NCBI RefSeq assembly: GCF_024606225.1
Contig: NZ_JAGRPU010000050.1
Coordinates: forward strand, 1-37,477
Length of the DNA: 37,477 bases
Direction of reading: 5' to 3'
Origin: Endozoicomonas sp. ISHI1
Lineage (GTDB): Bacteria > Pseudomonadota > Gammaproteobacteria > Pseudomonadales > Endozoicomonadaceae
Below the pieces are notes generated by a model that saw only the letters and a list, made by a program, of their open reading frames with translations, had not been told where the DNA came from and did not search any database. The translations under genes and the position numbers were made by a program. Positions 22,676-29,592 of the stretch are shown piece by piece. Position 1 is the first letter of the stretch. Each line of letters opens with the position of its first letter.

Positions 22676-23708
22676 CTCTTAGCCTAATATTCCATTGAAC
22701 TATGGTACCGTTAATGGAATTGTGCGAATCTTTGGCGGAGTATACTTCACCTCCAAGCCTGCAGTAAATTCCACTATTTGAGAAAATCCATAACGTACCG
22801 GTTTTATTCTTCTCTACTAAATCGAGTATAGTCGGCCCTCCAAGCCCTCTCTCACGCTGCTGCGTTGCTGTCTCACCTTTTCTCAGAGACGCCTTAATCC
22901 ATTCAGCATCCGAATTTCGATCAACCAATTTACTTAAAACCTCAGGTGTTGCCTTCATGGCATCGCGAAACCAGCTTTTTTTCGGAAGAGTTTTCGGGAT
23001 CCCTACACCTCTATCCATTATGGCGAGATATAGCTCATCATTAACCACCTCACAGATCATCCACCACTGCATATCAGCAAATCTCTTAAGATCCTTTAGA
23101 TCTGGATAAGCATGATCAAGGACATTAGTCACGGCCTCTGAGACTGCAGCACCAAACCGATTCTCTTCTTCGGGTGTAAAACCATTTTCCATGACCTCTT
23201 GACCAATATAATCAAGCACTTCTTCCCACTTGTCACTGGATTCTTTAGAACAGTTCGCGGAGACTATAGGCAAACTATCTGTACTTTTCACCTCCTGCAT
23301 GAGAGAAAGCTGCCAGAGGCCAGAAGATTTCAAAGCCTTTACCAAACCTTGTTCAATACTTGACCTTAAGAATCGAATTGGATGGTGGGCATCAGACTGT
23401 TGAGTTTGCTCAATGACAGAATACAAAAGCAAAGCAACGGGGGCGGCAATTCTATCACATTTGGAAAAGTCGATTTGTACTCTTTCTTTTCGAGATAGTG
23501 TCAGTAACCTGTCAAAAAAATCACATGTTTTTCTATGATTGCTTTTATGGTAAAGGCACAGCTCAACAGGAGCGTTGACTGTTCTATAAATGGAATGATG
23601 TCTCTCCAGTTCCCTTATCTTCCTTCGCCCTGCCTTTTTTGCTCTCTTTCTGTGAAGTACATAATCACTATATAAACGATGTTCTTTAGTATATTTTTTG
23701 ACAGACAT
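22659..23708 (-). CDS. GHKL (histidine-kinase-like) ATPase with N-terminal STAS-like domain
   Basis: Encodes 349 residues. The first 40 are very basic. At 75-125 there is a STAS-like stretch (VQIDFSKCDRIAAPVALLLYSVIEQ). The ATPase follows with all Bergerat boxes: N box AAVSEAVTNVLDHAY (E191, N195), G1 box MDRGVGIP (D232, G234, G236), G2 box RERGLGGPTI (285-294), and a final GTIVQW strand. There is no HisKA dimerisation domain or receiver, so it is not a classical sensor kinase; it is closer to anti-sigma-type kinases. It is the first gene of a three-gene unit ending in a terminator, placed between the early operon and lysis genes, a common cargo site. The DNA is AT-richer than the flanking phage genes. 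Confidence 0.78.
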   Translation of the reverse strand: MSVKKYTKEHRLYSDYVLHRKRAKKAGRRKIRELERHHSIYRTVNAPVELCLYHKSNHRKTCDFFDRLLTLSRKERVQIDFSKCDRIAAPVALLLYSVIEQTQQSDAHHPIRFLRSSIEQGLVKALKSSGLWQLSLMQEVKSTDSLPIVSANCSKESSDKWEEVLDYIGQEVMENGFTPEEENRFGAAVSEAVTNVLDHAYPDLKDLKRFADMQWWMICEVVNDELYLAIMDRGVGIPKTLPKKSWFRDAMKATPEVLSKLVDRNSDAEWIKASLRKGETATQQRERGLGGPTILDLVEKNKTGTLWIFSNSGIYCRLGGEVYSAKDSHNSINGTIVQWNIRLRDEHRD

Positions 23709-23812
23709 AAAGCGAGCAACCAGTCCAAACTTAGCCGTCAGCAGTCTAACATATATCCTTGGACATTACTTTCAGGGCCCCTGACACCAGACAATCTTCG
23801 ACTTCCACGTCA

Positions 23813-24409
23813 CTAAATAACCTCCTCCAGCGCTTTTAATTTAACCACCACTCCTGCCACCAGCGGCAAAATCTGCCGATCCAGCTCATCAAAAAGACGC
23901 CAAGCGTACGACTGCCACCTCTCATAATCACGTTTCCAGTTTTGCCGGTGAATGCTGGCTTCTTTTTGTATGTCGCTGTCAGAGTATTGGTGTTGACCTG
24001 TGGTGGTAAAATGGCGGTAGTTGAGCGCAGTGTATGCCACTACATCACGAATTTTGCTGCTGACTGCTTCGCTGAACGGTTTCTTCCTGTACTCAAGCTC
24101 ATATTCCAGCAGCCTGATGCCTACTTCCTGATTCAACCACTCAAAGAAACGCCCCTGCTCAGGAAGGTATTCAGCAACCCGGGGACCATGACACCAGACG
24201 GCCCAATCTTGCAGATGGGGTTGAAGTTCTGCCAGGGCAAGAAGGATTAGGCCAGATTCACACTCATCTACATGCTGCCAGTTTCTGTCTTTATAGCCTC
24301 TACTGGATTTAAAGTCGGCAGTGAGCATTCTATGAACATCAAGCCCTTTATTTTTGAAGCCAAGCGCATAGGCATCATGGATTGCCTGACTGGCCGATTT
24401 GAATTGCAT
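23813..24409 (-). CDS. Candidate late antiterminator (Q-like) at the end of the early operon
   Basis: Encodes 198 residues from MQFKSASQAIHDAYALGF. The frame is open to 24493, but that extension overlaps the previous gene by 58 bases, whereas this ATG has a GGGGGA-type ribosome site. The C-terminal segment YSDSDIQKEASIHRQNWKRDYERWQSYAWRLFDELDRQIL looks like the HTH-plus-helix end of phage antitermination proteins ('...IHR.NW.R.Y..W...L..LD'). Being last in the early operon, just upstream of the lysis and structural genes, fits a Q function. Sequence evidence alone is modest. Confidence 0.5.
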   Translation of the reverse strand: MQFKSASQAIHDAYALGFKNKGLDVHRMLTADFKSSRGYKDRNWQHVDECESGLILLALAELQPHLQDWAVWCHGPRVAEYLPEQGRFFEWLNQEVGIRLLEYELEYRKKPFSEAVSSKIRDVVAYTALNYRHFTTTGQHQYSDSDIQKEASIHRQNWKRDYERWQSYAWRLFDELDRQILPLVAGVVVKLKALEEVI

Positions 24410-24435
24410 GCTCCCTTCCCCCCAATCCCGATGAT

Positions 24436-24747
24436 TCAATCTTTTCTCGACTTCCCCGGATACACTCTTCGCTCTTCCGGTATCTGCCTCCAAAGCTCGC
24501 TGTTCTCTTTTCTCAGGAACTCGTTAAGTCGCTTTTCTTCTATGAGCTTAATCATCAACTGTCTGATAATTTCATTACTTGGCAGCGCTTTCCCTGTCTC
24601 AGCATCCACCAGCCCTGCACCTTCACACTGAACACACGTGTTGAAAGAGCCACATATCCCCTTTACCTGCCCGTGATCACAAAAAGGAGAATTGCACTTC
24701 TTGAGCAGTCGTTTTTGAATACGATGGCTTTTACCCCGCTCAATCAA
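24436..24747 (-). CDS. Small zinc-finger protein (DnaJ-type CxxC repeats)
   Basis: Encodes 103 residues. Cysteine pairs occur in KKCNSPFCDHGQVKGICGSFNTCVQCEGAGLVD; the last, CVQCEGAG, is the CxxCxGxG motif of the DnaJ cysteine-rich domain. The C-terminal half is a charged helix (IIRQLMIKLIEEKRLNEFLRKENSELW). It is coupled to the RuvC-like gene by an ATGA overlap. Such small zinc proteins are common near the end of phage early operons (Nin-like region) and may bind nucleic acid or RNA polymerase. The exact role is unknown. Confidence 0.65.
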   Translation of the reverse strand: MIERGKSHRIQKRLLKKCNSPFCDHGQVKGICGSFNTCVQCEGAGLVDAETGKALPSNEIIRQLMIKLIEEKRLNEFLRKENSELWRQIPEERRVYPGKSRKD

Positions 24748-25220
24748 TGGGGCACCTCTGACGGGCGGACGATCAACTTTCCCTGCAAGACACCGTGAAT
24801 AGCCAACATGGCAGCATCCCGATTATCTTCGTTACTTCTACCTTCCCAGCCTGTCAGTAGCCTGAAGTAATCAGCGTTTTTCTTGGCATGCTTAGCGTGA
24901 CCCGTGAGGGGCCTCATCATGGTGAACAGGCAATCCTGTTCGGTTAGATATTCAGCAATCAGTCGGGCGACGCCTTTCACCATTCCGACGTTCTGGGCAA
25001 TCCTGAGATTTGCCTGAGCGTTCACCTTCCGATCAAAGACGGGTTTATTGATTTCCACATCTTCAAGAACGAACACGGCTTGAGGATGGGCTTTTATAAA
25101 GCCCCTGAGTTCTGAAAAATTCAGGTTCTTCAGGTCAGTGAGAACTCCATCCTTAACAACAGCGACCCCACTCTTTACCAGATCCGGATCGATGCCCACC
25201 ACTAACGGATATTTCGTCAT
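24744..25220 (-). CDS. RuvC-like Holliday junction resolvase
   Basis: Encodes 158 residues from MTKYPLVVGIDPDLVKSGVAVV. The RNase H-like fold is shown by the first acidic residue in VGIDPD, the second in FVLEDVEINKP, and the C-terminal acidic group in SNEDNRDAAMLAIHG. This is the RuvC/phage resolvase pattern. It should resolve branched intermediates from replication and recombination before packaging. Its ATG overlaps the HTH gene stop by 4 bases. The position among early genes equals that of RusA/Rap in lambdoid phages. Confidence 0.8.
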   Translation of the reverse strand: MTKYPLVVGIDPDLVKSGVAVVKDGVLTDLKNLNFSELRGFIKAHPQAVFVLEDVEINKPVFDRKVNAQANLRIAQNVGMVKGVARLIAEYLTEQDCLFTMMRPLTGHAKHAKKNADYFRLLTGWEGRSNEDNRDAAMLAIHGVLQGKLIVRPSEVPH

Positions 25221-25456
25221 GCTGCCCCCCACGGCATCATCAGCACCTGATTGACTCGATCTTCACCGACTTGTTCAAGAACACATCGTTGCTCTTGTTC
25301 CTTACGAATCTTTCCCAGGTAACCAGTCACTGTTCTCTGGGGTATACCGGTAATGCTCGCAATCTGAGAACTGGAAAAGCCCTCATGCAAATGCAGCCTC
25401 CTGATAAGTTCCCTTTTCTGCTGGCGCTTTTTATCCAGCTTTCTGCAACCTGCCAT
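25217..25456 (-). CDS. Small HTH DNA-binding protein
   Basis: Encodes 79 residues from MAGCRKLDKKRQQKRELIRRL. GFSSSQIASITGIPQRTVTGYLGKIRKE (about 27-54) is a resolvase/LuxR-like helix-turn-helix (S..IA..TGI...TV..YL..I). A GTG 9 bases upstream is in frame, but GGGAG is correctly spaced only for the ATG. It lies between the Rha-type regulator and the resolvase. It may regulate the early operon or assist recombination. Confidence 0.65.
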   Translation of the reverse strand: MAGCRKLDKKRQQKRELIRRLHLHEGFSSSQIASITGIPQRTVTGYLGKIRKEQEQRCVLEQVGEDRVNQVLMMPWGAA

Positions 25457-25469
25457 AGTCTTCACTCCC

Positions 25470-26171
25470 TCAGCCGGCTAACTCAGCCTGAACTTCATTC
25501 CAAAGTTGAGTAATGCCCTGAACCCCTTCCGGCTTGATCTTGCATTGCTCATAGGTGTAACCGTTCATGGTGCTGGTACCGGCATAGCACTCAAACCAGT
25601 CCATGTATTTTACGGTGGGCAAGTCCTGACACTTCATCTTGACCCCCGATTCCCTCAGAAACTGATTCAGAGCCACGGCAGTTATCCCCAGAGATTTGGC
25701 AACCTGTGTCGTACTTCTCAGATCAGATCGATAGGGCTTGACCACAGGCTGATGTTGAACCTGACGAATGACACGACCAGTGCCTTCCAATGCCTTGATC
25801 GACCGCTTCTGTTGCTCAACCTGTTGAGCCAGTCGAGCCATTTGTTCTTGCAGTTCAAGCAGTGCAGGCTGACCGCTCCCTTTCTCCAAATCCATCCAAC
25901 GATCCACCAGCTGCGCAGTAAACTGCGGTGTCAATCTGGCCACCAGAATGACGGAATCCCTGAAGTTCAAACGATGAACCGGGTAGTGCTGCTGGTTCTG
26001 CGGGTGTTGTTCCTGGGTCTCCTCAGATTGAGTAACCCCCATTTCCACCAGCTGTCGTGCCGTTCTCAGCACATTGTCGTGTCTCATGCCGCACAGCTGG
26101 GCAATCTCACGGCTGCTCATGGTCTGGCTGGCGTCGTTCAGCGAATGGATACTCAGTGCGGTGGTCATCAT
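25470..26171 (-). CDS. Rha-type phage regulator with ANT/KilAC C-terminal domain
   Basis: Encodes 233 residues. The N-terminal domain TMSSREIAQLCGMRHDNVLRTARQLVEMGV with LNFRDSVILVARLTPQFTAQLVDRWMDLE matches the Rha pattern (S..IA...G.RHDNVLR ... VDRW..LE). A coiled-coil linker at about 105-130 follows. The C-terminal TTQVAKSLGITAVALNQFLRESGVKMKCQDLPTVKY and GYTYEQCKIKPEGVQGI match the KilA-C/ANT antirepressor domain. It is likely an antirepressor or regulator controlling lysogeny. It sits between the O-like gene and small early genes. Confidence 0.82.
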   Translation of the reverse strand: MMTTALSIHSLNDASQTMSSREIAQLCGMRHDNVLRTARQLVEMGVTQSEETQEQHPQNQQHYPVHRLNFRDSVILVARLTPQFTAQLVDRWMDLEKGSGQPALLELQEQMARLAQQVEQQKRSIKALEGTGRVIRQVQHQPVVKPYRSDLRSTTQVAKSLGITAVALNQFLRESGVKMKCQDLPTVKYMDWFECYAGTSTMNGYTYEQCKIKPEGVQGITQLWNEVQAELAG

Positions 26172-26188
26172 CCTGCTCCGTGTTCAGC

Positions 26189-27223
26189 TCAAGCAGCCCA
26201 TCGGGCCAGTAAGCTTTCCCGATGAGATTCAAGACAGCTGTCCGCTTCCTGAATAAACCCATGGGCGTTGTCATCCCAGTCCTGAATCAGCTCATGCCAT
26301 ACCGAGACCTCATCCGCTGAGTGATCCGGTTGCATCAGGAAACGGTCAACACTGGCCCGCTGGGCAGTGAGAAAATTATTCAGGGTCTCTTGGCAATACC
26401 CACCCTCCAGACCAAACTGGCCCAATCGTTCAGCGAATGTTTGGGTGCTGGCTGACCCTTTGCTGTGTTTGTCTTCCATGAATCTCAGGAACCAGTACAG
26501 GTACGGGTGGCAATCGAGGATCAGGTGAGAACCAAAAACACCAGGCACACCGTCGGGCGACTCGTGCGCGTCATCAGAATCAGTATCAGAAATATCTGTA
26601 TTACTCTCTGTTGTATTCTCTGTAAGAGAGTCTGCTGGATCCTGCAATCTTGATTGTCGAATCCTGCAATCTTGATTGTCGGATTCTGCAAACTGCTGTT
26701 TTTCCTGCAAAAAGTCTTGATTGTCGGATTCTGCAATCTGTTGATTTTCTTGGTTTTTTTCCTGATCTAAAGCAGGCTCTGAAAGACGGCTCTCAGGGCA
26801 GTTTGTTGAATCCTGCATTCTTGTTTGTTGAATCCTGCATTCTTGATTGTCGGATTCTGCAAACTGTTGTTTTTCAATGGTTTTATATAAAAGGAGATTC
26901 AGCTGATTTTTGTTCACCCGGTACCACAATCGGGCAGGATTACCCTTTCGGATCTCTTCCAGTACACCCGCCTTTTTTAACTCTTTTCGGGCTCTTTCCT
27001 GCTCTGAACGTTTGAGCATGGTTTGCTCGTGCCACTCATCCTGTGACGTATAAAACCACCCTCCTTCATGTTGTGAACGATCGGACCAATACACCGCCTG
27101 ACTCAGAAACAGTCCACCAGCAGCAGACCCTGCAATCACAGCGTAAGGACGCTGGAAGGCAATGGGCCTGCTTAATAACTGACTGAGATCCGGCAATGCA
27201 ATGTTCATGTCCCTGTCTGACAT
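26189..27223 (-). CDS. Phage replication initiator (lambda O-like) with internal repeats
   Basis: Encodes 344 residues from MSDRDMNIALPDL; an upstream ATG exists, but GGGGGG is well placed (8 bases) for this one. The N-terminal domain is winged-helix (LFLSQAVYWSDRSQHEGGWFYTSQDEWHEQTMLKRSEQERARKELKKAGVLEEIRKGNPARLWYRVN), as in many O-like initiators. The middle (about 115-205) is low-complexity with several copies of AESDNQ followed by CRIQQTRMQD-like text, encoded by DNA repeats that may be the origin. The C-terminal part (EGGYCQETLNNFLTAQRAS..) is helical and may recruit the host helicase. No helicase loader (P/DnaC) gene follows, unlike in lambda. Confidence 0.75.
   Translation of the reverse strand: MSDRDMNIALPDLSQLLSRPIAFQRPYAVIAGSAAGGLFLSQAVYWSDRSQHEGGWFYTSQDEWHEQTMLKRSEQERARKELKKAGVLEEIRKGNPARLWYRVNKNQLNLLLYKTIEKQQFAESDNQECRIQQTRMQDSTNCPESRLSEPALDQEKNQENQQIAESDNQDFLQEKQQFAESDNQDCRIRQSRLQDPADSLTENTTESNTDISDTDSDDAHESPDGVPGVFGSHLILDCHPYLYWFLRFMEDKHSKGSASTQTFAERLGQFGLEGGYCQETLNNFLTAQRASVDRFLMQPDHSADEVSVWHELIQDWDDNAHGFIQEADSCLESHRESLLARWAA
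26638..26873. repeat. Iteron-like repeats inside the O-like gene (candidate origin)
   Basis: About seven copies of a unit close to GATTCTGCAA (or GAATCCTGCA) joined to TCTTGATTGTC. Clear ones are at 26638-26658, 26659-26680, 26681-26691, 26717-26737, 26807-26827, 26828-26848 and 26843-26863, and an AT-rich stretch (26739-26760) lies among them. Lambda-type origins are iterons inside gene O bound by O, so this is a natural candidate, although a purely protein-level repeat is an alternative. Confidence 0.55.
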
Positions 27224-27279
27224 CAGACAACCCCCCATTTGCATTCCAACGCTTTTCTTCCCATAATTGAATCTCCTGC

Positions 27280-27325
27280 ATGAAAGCCTCGGTTAGCCGC
27301 CAAAGCTAGTGGCCGGGGCTTTCAT
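27280..27325. repeat. Inverted repeat between the Cro-like and O-like genes
   Basis: ATGAAAGCC at 27280-27288 is the exact reverse complement of 27317-27325, with an inner TTAGC/GCTA stem. No T-run follows on the minus strand. At this place lambda has tR1/nutR, so it may be an early attenuator or RNA regulatory element. The stretch 27224-27360 holds no convincing gene. Confidence 0.4.
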
Positions 27326-27360
27326 CTCCCTTATTCGTTTTCTTGTTCCACTCTGGTGCC

Positions 27361-27594
27361 CTAATGAACCCGCTTGCCTTTCCTCTCCCGGGCCTGTTCT
27401 CGAAGCACAATCGCCTTGAACTTACCGTTGCTTTTCAGCTCAATTACATCTGCCATCGGGCCTGAAACGTAGCCGCGTTTTTTCCAGATGGTTACGTATT
27501 GCCGACAACAGCCAAGCGCTTCAGCCGTTCTACTGATAGCCCCCCGCCCTTTACCTCCAAAGTGCTTAATAATCTGGTCTACCGTGACTGTCAT
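27361..27594 (-). CDS. Cro-like DNA-binding protein, first gene of the early operon
   Basis: Encodes 77 residues. VDQIIKHFGGKGRGAISRTAEALGCCRQYVTIWKKRGYVSGPMADVIELKSNGKF is the YdaS/Cro-type helix-turn-helix (I..A...GC.RQ.V..WK.RG.V....A..IE....G.F). A very basic tail follows (REQARERKGKRVH). It is transcribed away from the CI-like gene, with the operators in the 142 bases between them. It should repress the lysogenic promoter and switch the phage to lytic growth. Confidence 0.8.
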   Translation of the reverse strand: MTVTVDQIIKHFGGKGRGAISRTAEALGCCRQYVTIWKKRGYVSGPMADVIELKSNGKFKAIVLREQARERKGKRVH

Positions 27595-27611
27595 AGCTGC
27601 TTCTTAGTCTC

Positions 27612-27625
27612 CATTTGCTTAAATG
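27612..27625. promoter_or_regulatory. Operator 1 of the lysis-lysogeny switch (candidate)
   Basis: CATTTGCTTAAATG is an inverted repeat (CATTT...AAATG). Its reverse complement CATTTAAGCAAATG matches the second site at 27709-27722 (CATTTAGGCAAAAT) at 11 of 14 positions. It lies 18 bases from the Cro-like start codon, overlapping the likely early promoter. Confidence 0.55.
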
Positions 27626-27708
27626 TTAATATTTTATTTACCGTAAGATCAATAACTACGCCGAAAGAAGTATAGAAGTAATTTATTATTTCGGTGACGA
27701 TTAGTTAC

Positions 27709-27722
27709 CATTTAGGCAAAAT
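27709..27722. promoter_or_regulatory. Operator 2 of the lysis-lysogeny switch (candidate)
   Basis: CATTTAGGCAAAAT, near-copy of operator 1 in inverse orientation, placed just upstream of the repressor gene ribosome site. A further imperfect palindrome, GGTGAC-GATTA-GTTACC (27693-27709), abuts it. Binding by the Cro-like or CI-like protein is inferred. Confidence 0.5.
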
Positions 27723-27736
27723 CTAAGGGATTGAAA

Positions 27737-28225
27737 TTGCTGGTATACACCTTGGAAACACTTGGAGAACGACTATCTCACGCCAGAGCCACAGCTAAAG
27801 AGAGAGGTACGCCATGTAAAGCGAGCAAGGTGACACAAGGCGATGTTGCTAACGTTGTGGGCATGACCAGGCAGGGCATAGTCAGAATAGAGAAGAACGT
27901 TAACGGTACTTCTAATGAAAAGCTGGAGAAGATTGCTACATTTCTGAATGTTAACCCTATATGGCTTATCACTGGAAAGGGCAGCATGACTGAAGCGGAT
28001 GAAGCCGTCATCTCAGAAGCGCTCGAATTGGCAAACAAACATATCTCCCAACACAGCAGCGCCTATGAGGTAAAGAACGACTCCGATCTGATCGGCCAGA
28101 TTTCTGCCATTCATGCACTGACGGGCCAGATCCTGAAAAATGCTGACTGTGGCCGAAACAATAAAACCTTGCTGTCGATGCTTGAACAGGCGATTACGGA
28201 ATACCTATCGCAATCACAAGCTTGA
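27737..28225 (+). CDS. CI-like repressor without a protease domain
   Basis: Encodes 162 residues from a TTG start. The frame opens at TTG 27731, but AAGGGA (27725-27730) touches that codon directly and is correctly spaced (6 bases) only for TTG 27737. The HTH_XRE domain spans about 8-65: LGERLSHARATAKERGTPCKASKVTQGDVANVVGMTRQGIVRIEKNVNGTSNEKLEKIATFLNVNPIWLITGKG. The remaining 95 residues are helical and lack the Ala-Gly cleavage site and Ser-Lys dyad of LexA/CI peptidases. It should maintain lysogeny, but cannot be self-cleaved by RecA; induction would need an antirepressor. Confidence 0.8.
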   Translation: MLVYTLETLGERLSHARATAKERGTPCKASKVTQGDVANVVGMTRQGIVRIEKNVNGTSNEKLEKIATFLNVNPIWLITGKGSMTEADEAVISEALELANKHISQHSSAYEVKNDSDLIGQISAIHALTGQILKNADCGRNNKTLLSMLEQAITEYLSQSQA

Positions 28226-28291
28226 GAAGGCAAATTGCTGGCTCATTGGGCGTTTGCGGTCTATGCAAAGGCCACCAGCCGGTTAGAGAGG

Positions 28292-28579
28292 TCAGGTAGC
28301 TTTAGGTGTCAGTGTAAGCCCCAGTGCTTGTGTGAGGGCAATAATAGTCTTGAGGGTAGGGTTCCCCTGCTCACTAAAGCTTTTGCATAGCTGTTCTCTG
28401 GAAAGGCCAGTCTGCTCTGCAATGGCCGTCATTCCCCTGGCTCTGGCAGCCACACCAAAAGCATGAGCTATATAGGCGGCGTCATTTGTCTTAAACGCTT
28501 CAGCCATAAAATATTCAACCGCCTCAGGAGTAGTTAGGTCGTCTGCCGGGTCATAATCGTAGAGTTCTACTTTCTTCAT
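28292..28579 (-). CDS. Antitoxin of a RelE/HigBA-like module (XRE HTH)
   Basis: Encodes 95 residues. KVELYDYDPADDLTTPEAVEYFMAEAFKTNDAAYIAHAFGVAARARGMTAIAEQTGLSREQLCKSFSEQGNPTLKTIIALTQALGLTLTPKAT is the 'addiction module antidote' pattern: an acidic start, then an HTH at about 50-90. It neutralises the toxin encoded just upstream and represses the operon. Its ATG overlaps the toxin stop (ATGA). Toxin-first order is typical of this HigBA-like class. Confidence 0.88.
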   Translation of the reverse strand: MKKVELYDYDPADDLTTPEAVEYFMAEAFKTNDAAYIAHAFGVAARARGMTAIAEQTGLSREQLCKSFSEQGNPTLKTIIALTQALGLTLTPKAT

Positions 28580-28878
28580 GACTGTTCCTCTATTAGCTTC
28601 ACCAATTCTTTCGCCATCTTGATGTCTCGTTGCTGGGTGGCTTTATCACCCCCGCAAAGCAAGATGAACAAATACTTGCCCTGCTGTTTGTAGTAAACCC
28701 GGTAACCTTTTCCAATGTGGATCCGCAACTCACTAACACCCATGCCGACCGGCTTAGCATCACCCGACTGACCGAAGGCAAGCCGGTCAATTCGGGCAGC
28801 TATGGCGGACCTTGCACGCTGATCTTTGAGCCCTGTCATCCATTTTGCAAACTGTTTCGTCTTCTGAACTTTAAGCAT
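28576..28878 (-). CDS. RelE/HigB-family toxin
   Basis: Encodes 100 residues. MLKVQKTKQFAKWMTGLKDQRARSAIAARIDRLAFGQSGDAKPVGMGVSELRIHIGKGYRVYYKQQGKYLFILLCGGDKATQQRDIKMAKEL is a full match to the 'addiction module killer protein' class of RelE-fold toxins, with the 'ELRI..G.GYRVYY' strand and 'GGDK..Q..DI..A' C-terminal motif. Toxins of this family cleave mRNA at the ribosome. Its start codon overlaps a toxin remnant encoded on the other strand. Confidence 0.9.
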   Translation of the reverse strand: MLKVQKTKQFAKWMTGLKDQRARSAIAARIDRLAFGQSGDAKPVGMGVSELRIHIGKGYRVYYKQQGKYLFILLCGGDKATQQRDIKMAKELVKLIEEQS

Positions 28879-28956
28879 GGTCCTAACGGTCTCTGGTCAC
28901 GTCGTCTCACCCAGAAGGATCGGTTGATTTATAAATTTTACGATATCCATATCTAA
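28873..28956 (+). pseudogene. Remnant of a YoeB/Txe-like toxin (C-terminal fragment)
   Basis: The plus strand reads KHGPNGLWSRRLTQKDRLIY, then KFYDIHI and a stop. This matches the conserved YoeB/Txe core L.GLWSRRI...HRLVYKV. No N-terminal half or antitoxin is present, and the usual end (…SCR.HY) is missing. It is therefore a decayed fragment next to, and partly overlapping, the intact RelE-type toxin start. Confidence 0.6.
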
Positions 28957-28988
28957 ATTGTCGCTCTGGGTGGCCACTACCAAGAGCA

Positions 28989-29474
28989 TTAAATCCTTTT
29001 CAGAATTTCATCCAGCTTGCTGTCCATATACCCTACTTTTTCCTCGATTCGTACCTGCCCCACTTTTAAATCCTTAATATCCACCTCCATTCTATCCTGC
29101 CGCTCCTCCATTCTCTCCTGGCGCTCTTCCATTCTCTCCTGCCGAGCCTCCATCCGATCCTGTCGCACTTCCATCCGATCTTGCCGCTGATTCAGAAACG
29201 TCATGCCGCTCATGATCCCCTGAATCTGTTTATGCTGCTCCATCTGCACATTACCGATATGGATAATGTGCTCATCAATCCGGCCCAACGCCTGACCCAC
29301 GACCTCATTAATCTGGCGGCTCAACCGTTGTTCGAAATGCTCAAACATTCGTGTCATCTCCCGTCGGTAGCCGTCTACCATAGCACAAACCTCACTACTG
29401 GCCCTGATGGCCAGCTCCTGTTCTGTACCTGCTTGTTCAAGGGCTTCAGTCAGTATCGGTAACTTTATCCGCAT
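28989..29474 (-). CDS. Coiled-coil protein with five tandem heptads
   Basis: Encodes 161 residues, no signal peptide or membrane helix. Residues 1-95 are helical (LTEALEQAGTEQELAIRASSEVCAMVDGYRREMTRMFEHFEQRLSRQINEVVGQ). They are followed by five exact 7-residue units RQ(D/E)RME(V/A/E), encoded by 21-bp DNA repeats, and a last helix IKDLKVGQVRIEEKVGYMDSKLDEILKRI. It forms a long trimeric or dimeric coiled coil of variable length. It stands alone between the toxin-antitoxin pair and a divergent HTH gene. Similar short-repeat coiled coils occur in phage accessory genes; function unknown. Confidence 0.65.
   Translation of the reverse strand: MRIKLPILTEALEQAGTEQELAIRASSEVCAMVDGYRREMTRMFEHFEQRLSRQINEVVGQALGRIDEHIIHIGNVQMEQHKQIQGIMSGMTFLNQRQDRMEVRQDRMEARQERMEERQERMEERQDRMEVDIKDLKVGQVRIEEKVGYMDSKLDEILKRI
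29085..29189 (-). repeat. Five tandem 21-bp repeats within the coiled-coil gene
   Basis: Units of the form CTCCATTCTCTCCTGGCGCTC (one unit has 21 bases; internal changes elsewhere) encode RQDRMEV-type heptads. Slippage in this array would add or remove whole heptads without breaking the frame. Confidence 0.8.
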
Positions 29475-29592
29475 TGAGTATACACCTGCTCGTAAATCTT
29501 TTTTTGATCAGTGAGCTTGGAAAGATAGAGCATAAATTGCCTGTGAGCCGGCTTTCGAATAAAAAAAAGAAATATATTGTTAACTTTTATGC

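Noticed and set aside
23709-23812. Strong promoter for the ATPase/STAS module
   Set aside because: The gap is AT-rich and has TATATG-like text, but no convincing -35 at proper spacing was found, so no promoter is claimed.
26638-26873. CRISPR array
   Set aside because: Repeats are irregularly spaced, imperfect, without unique spacers, and are translated within the initiator gene.
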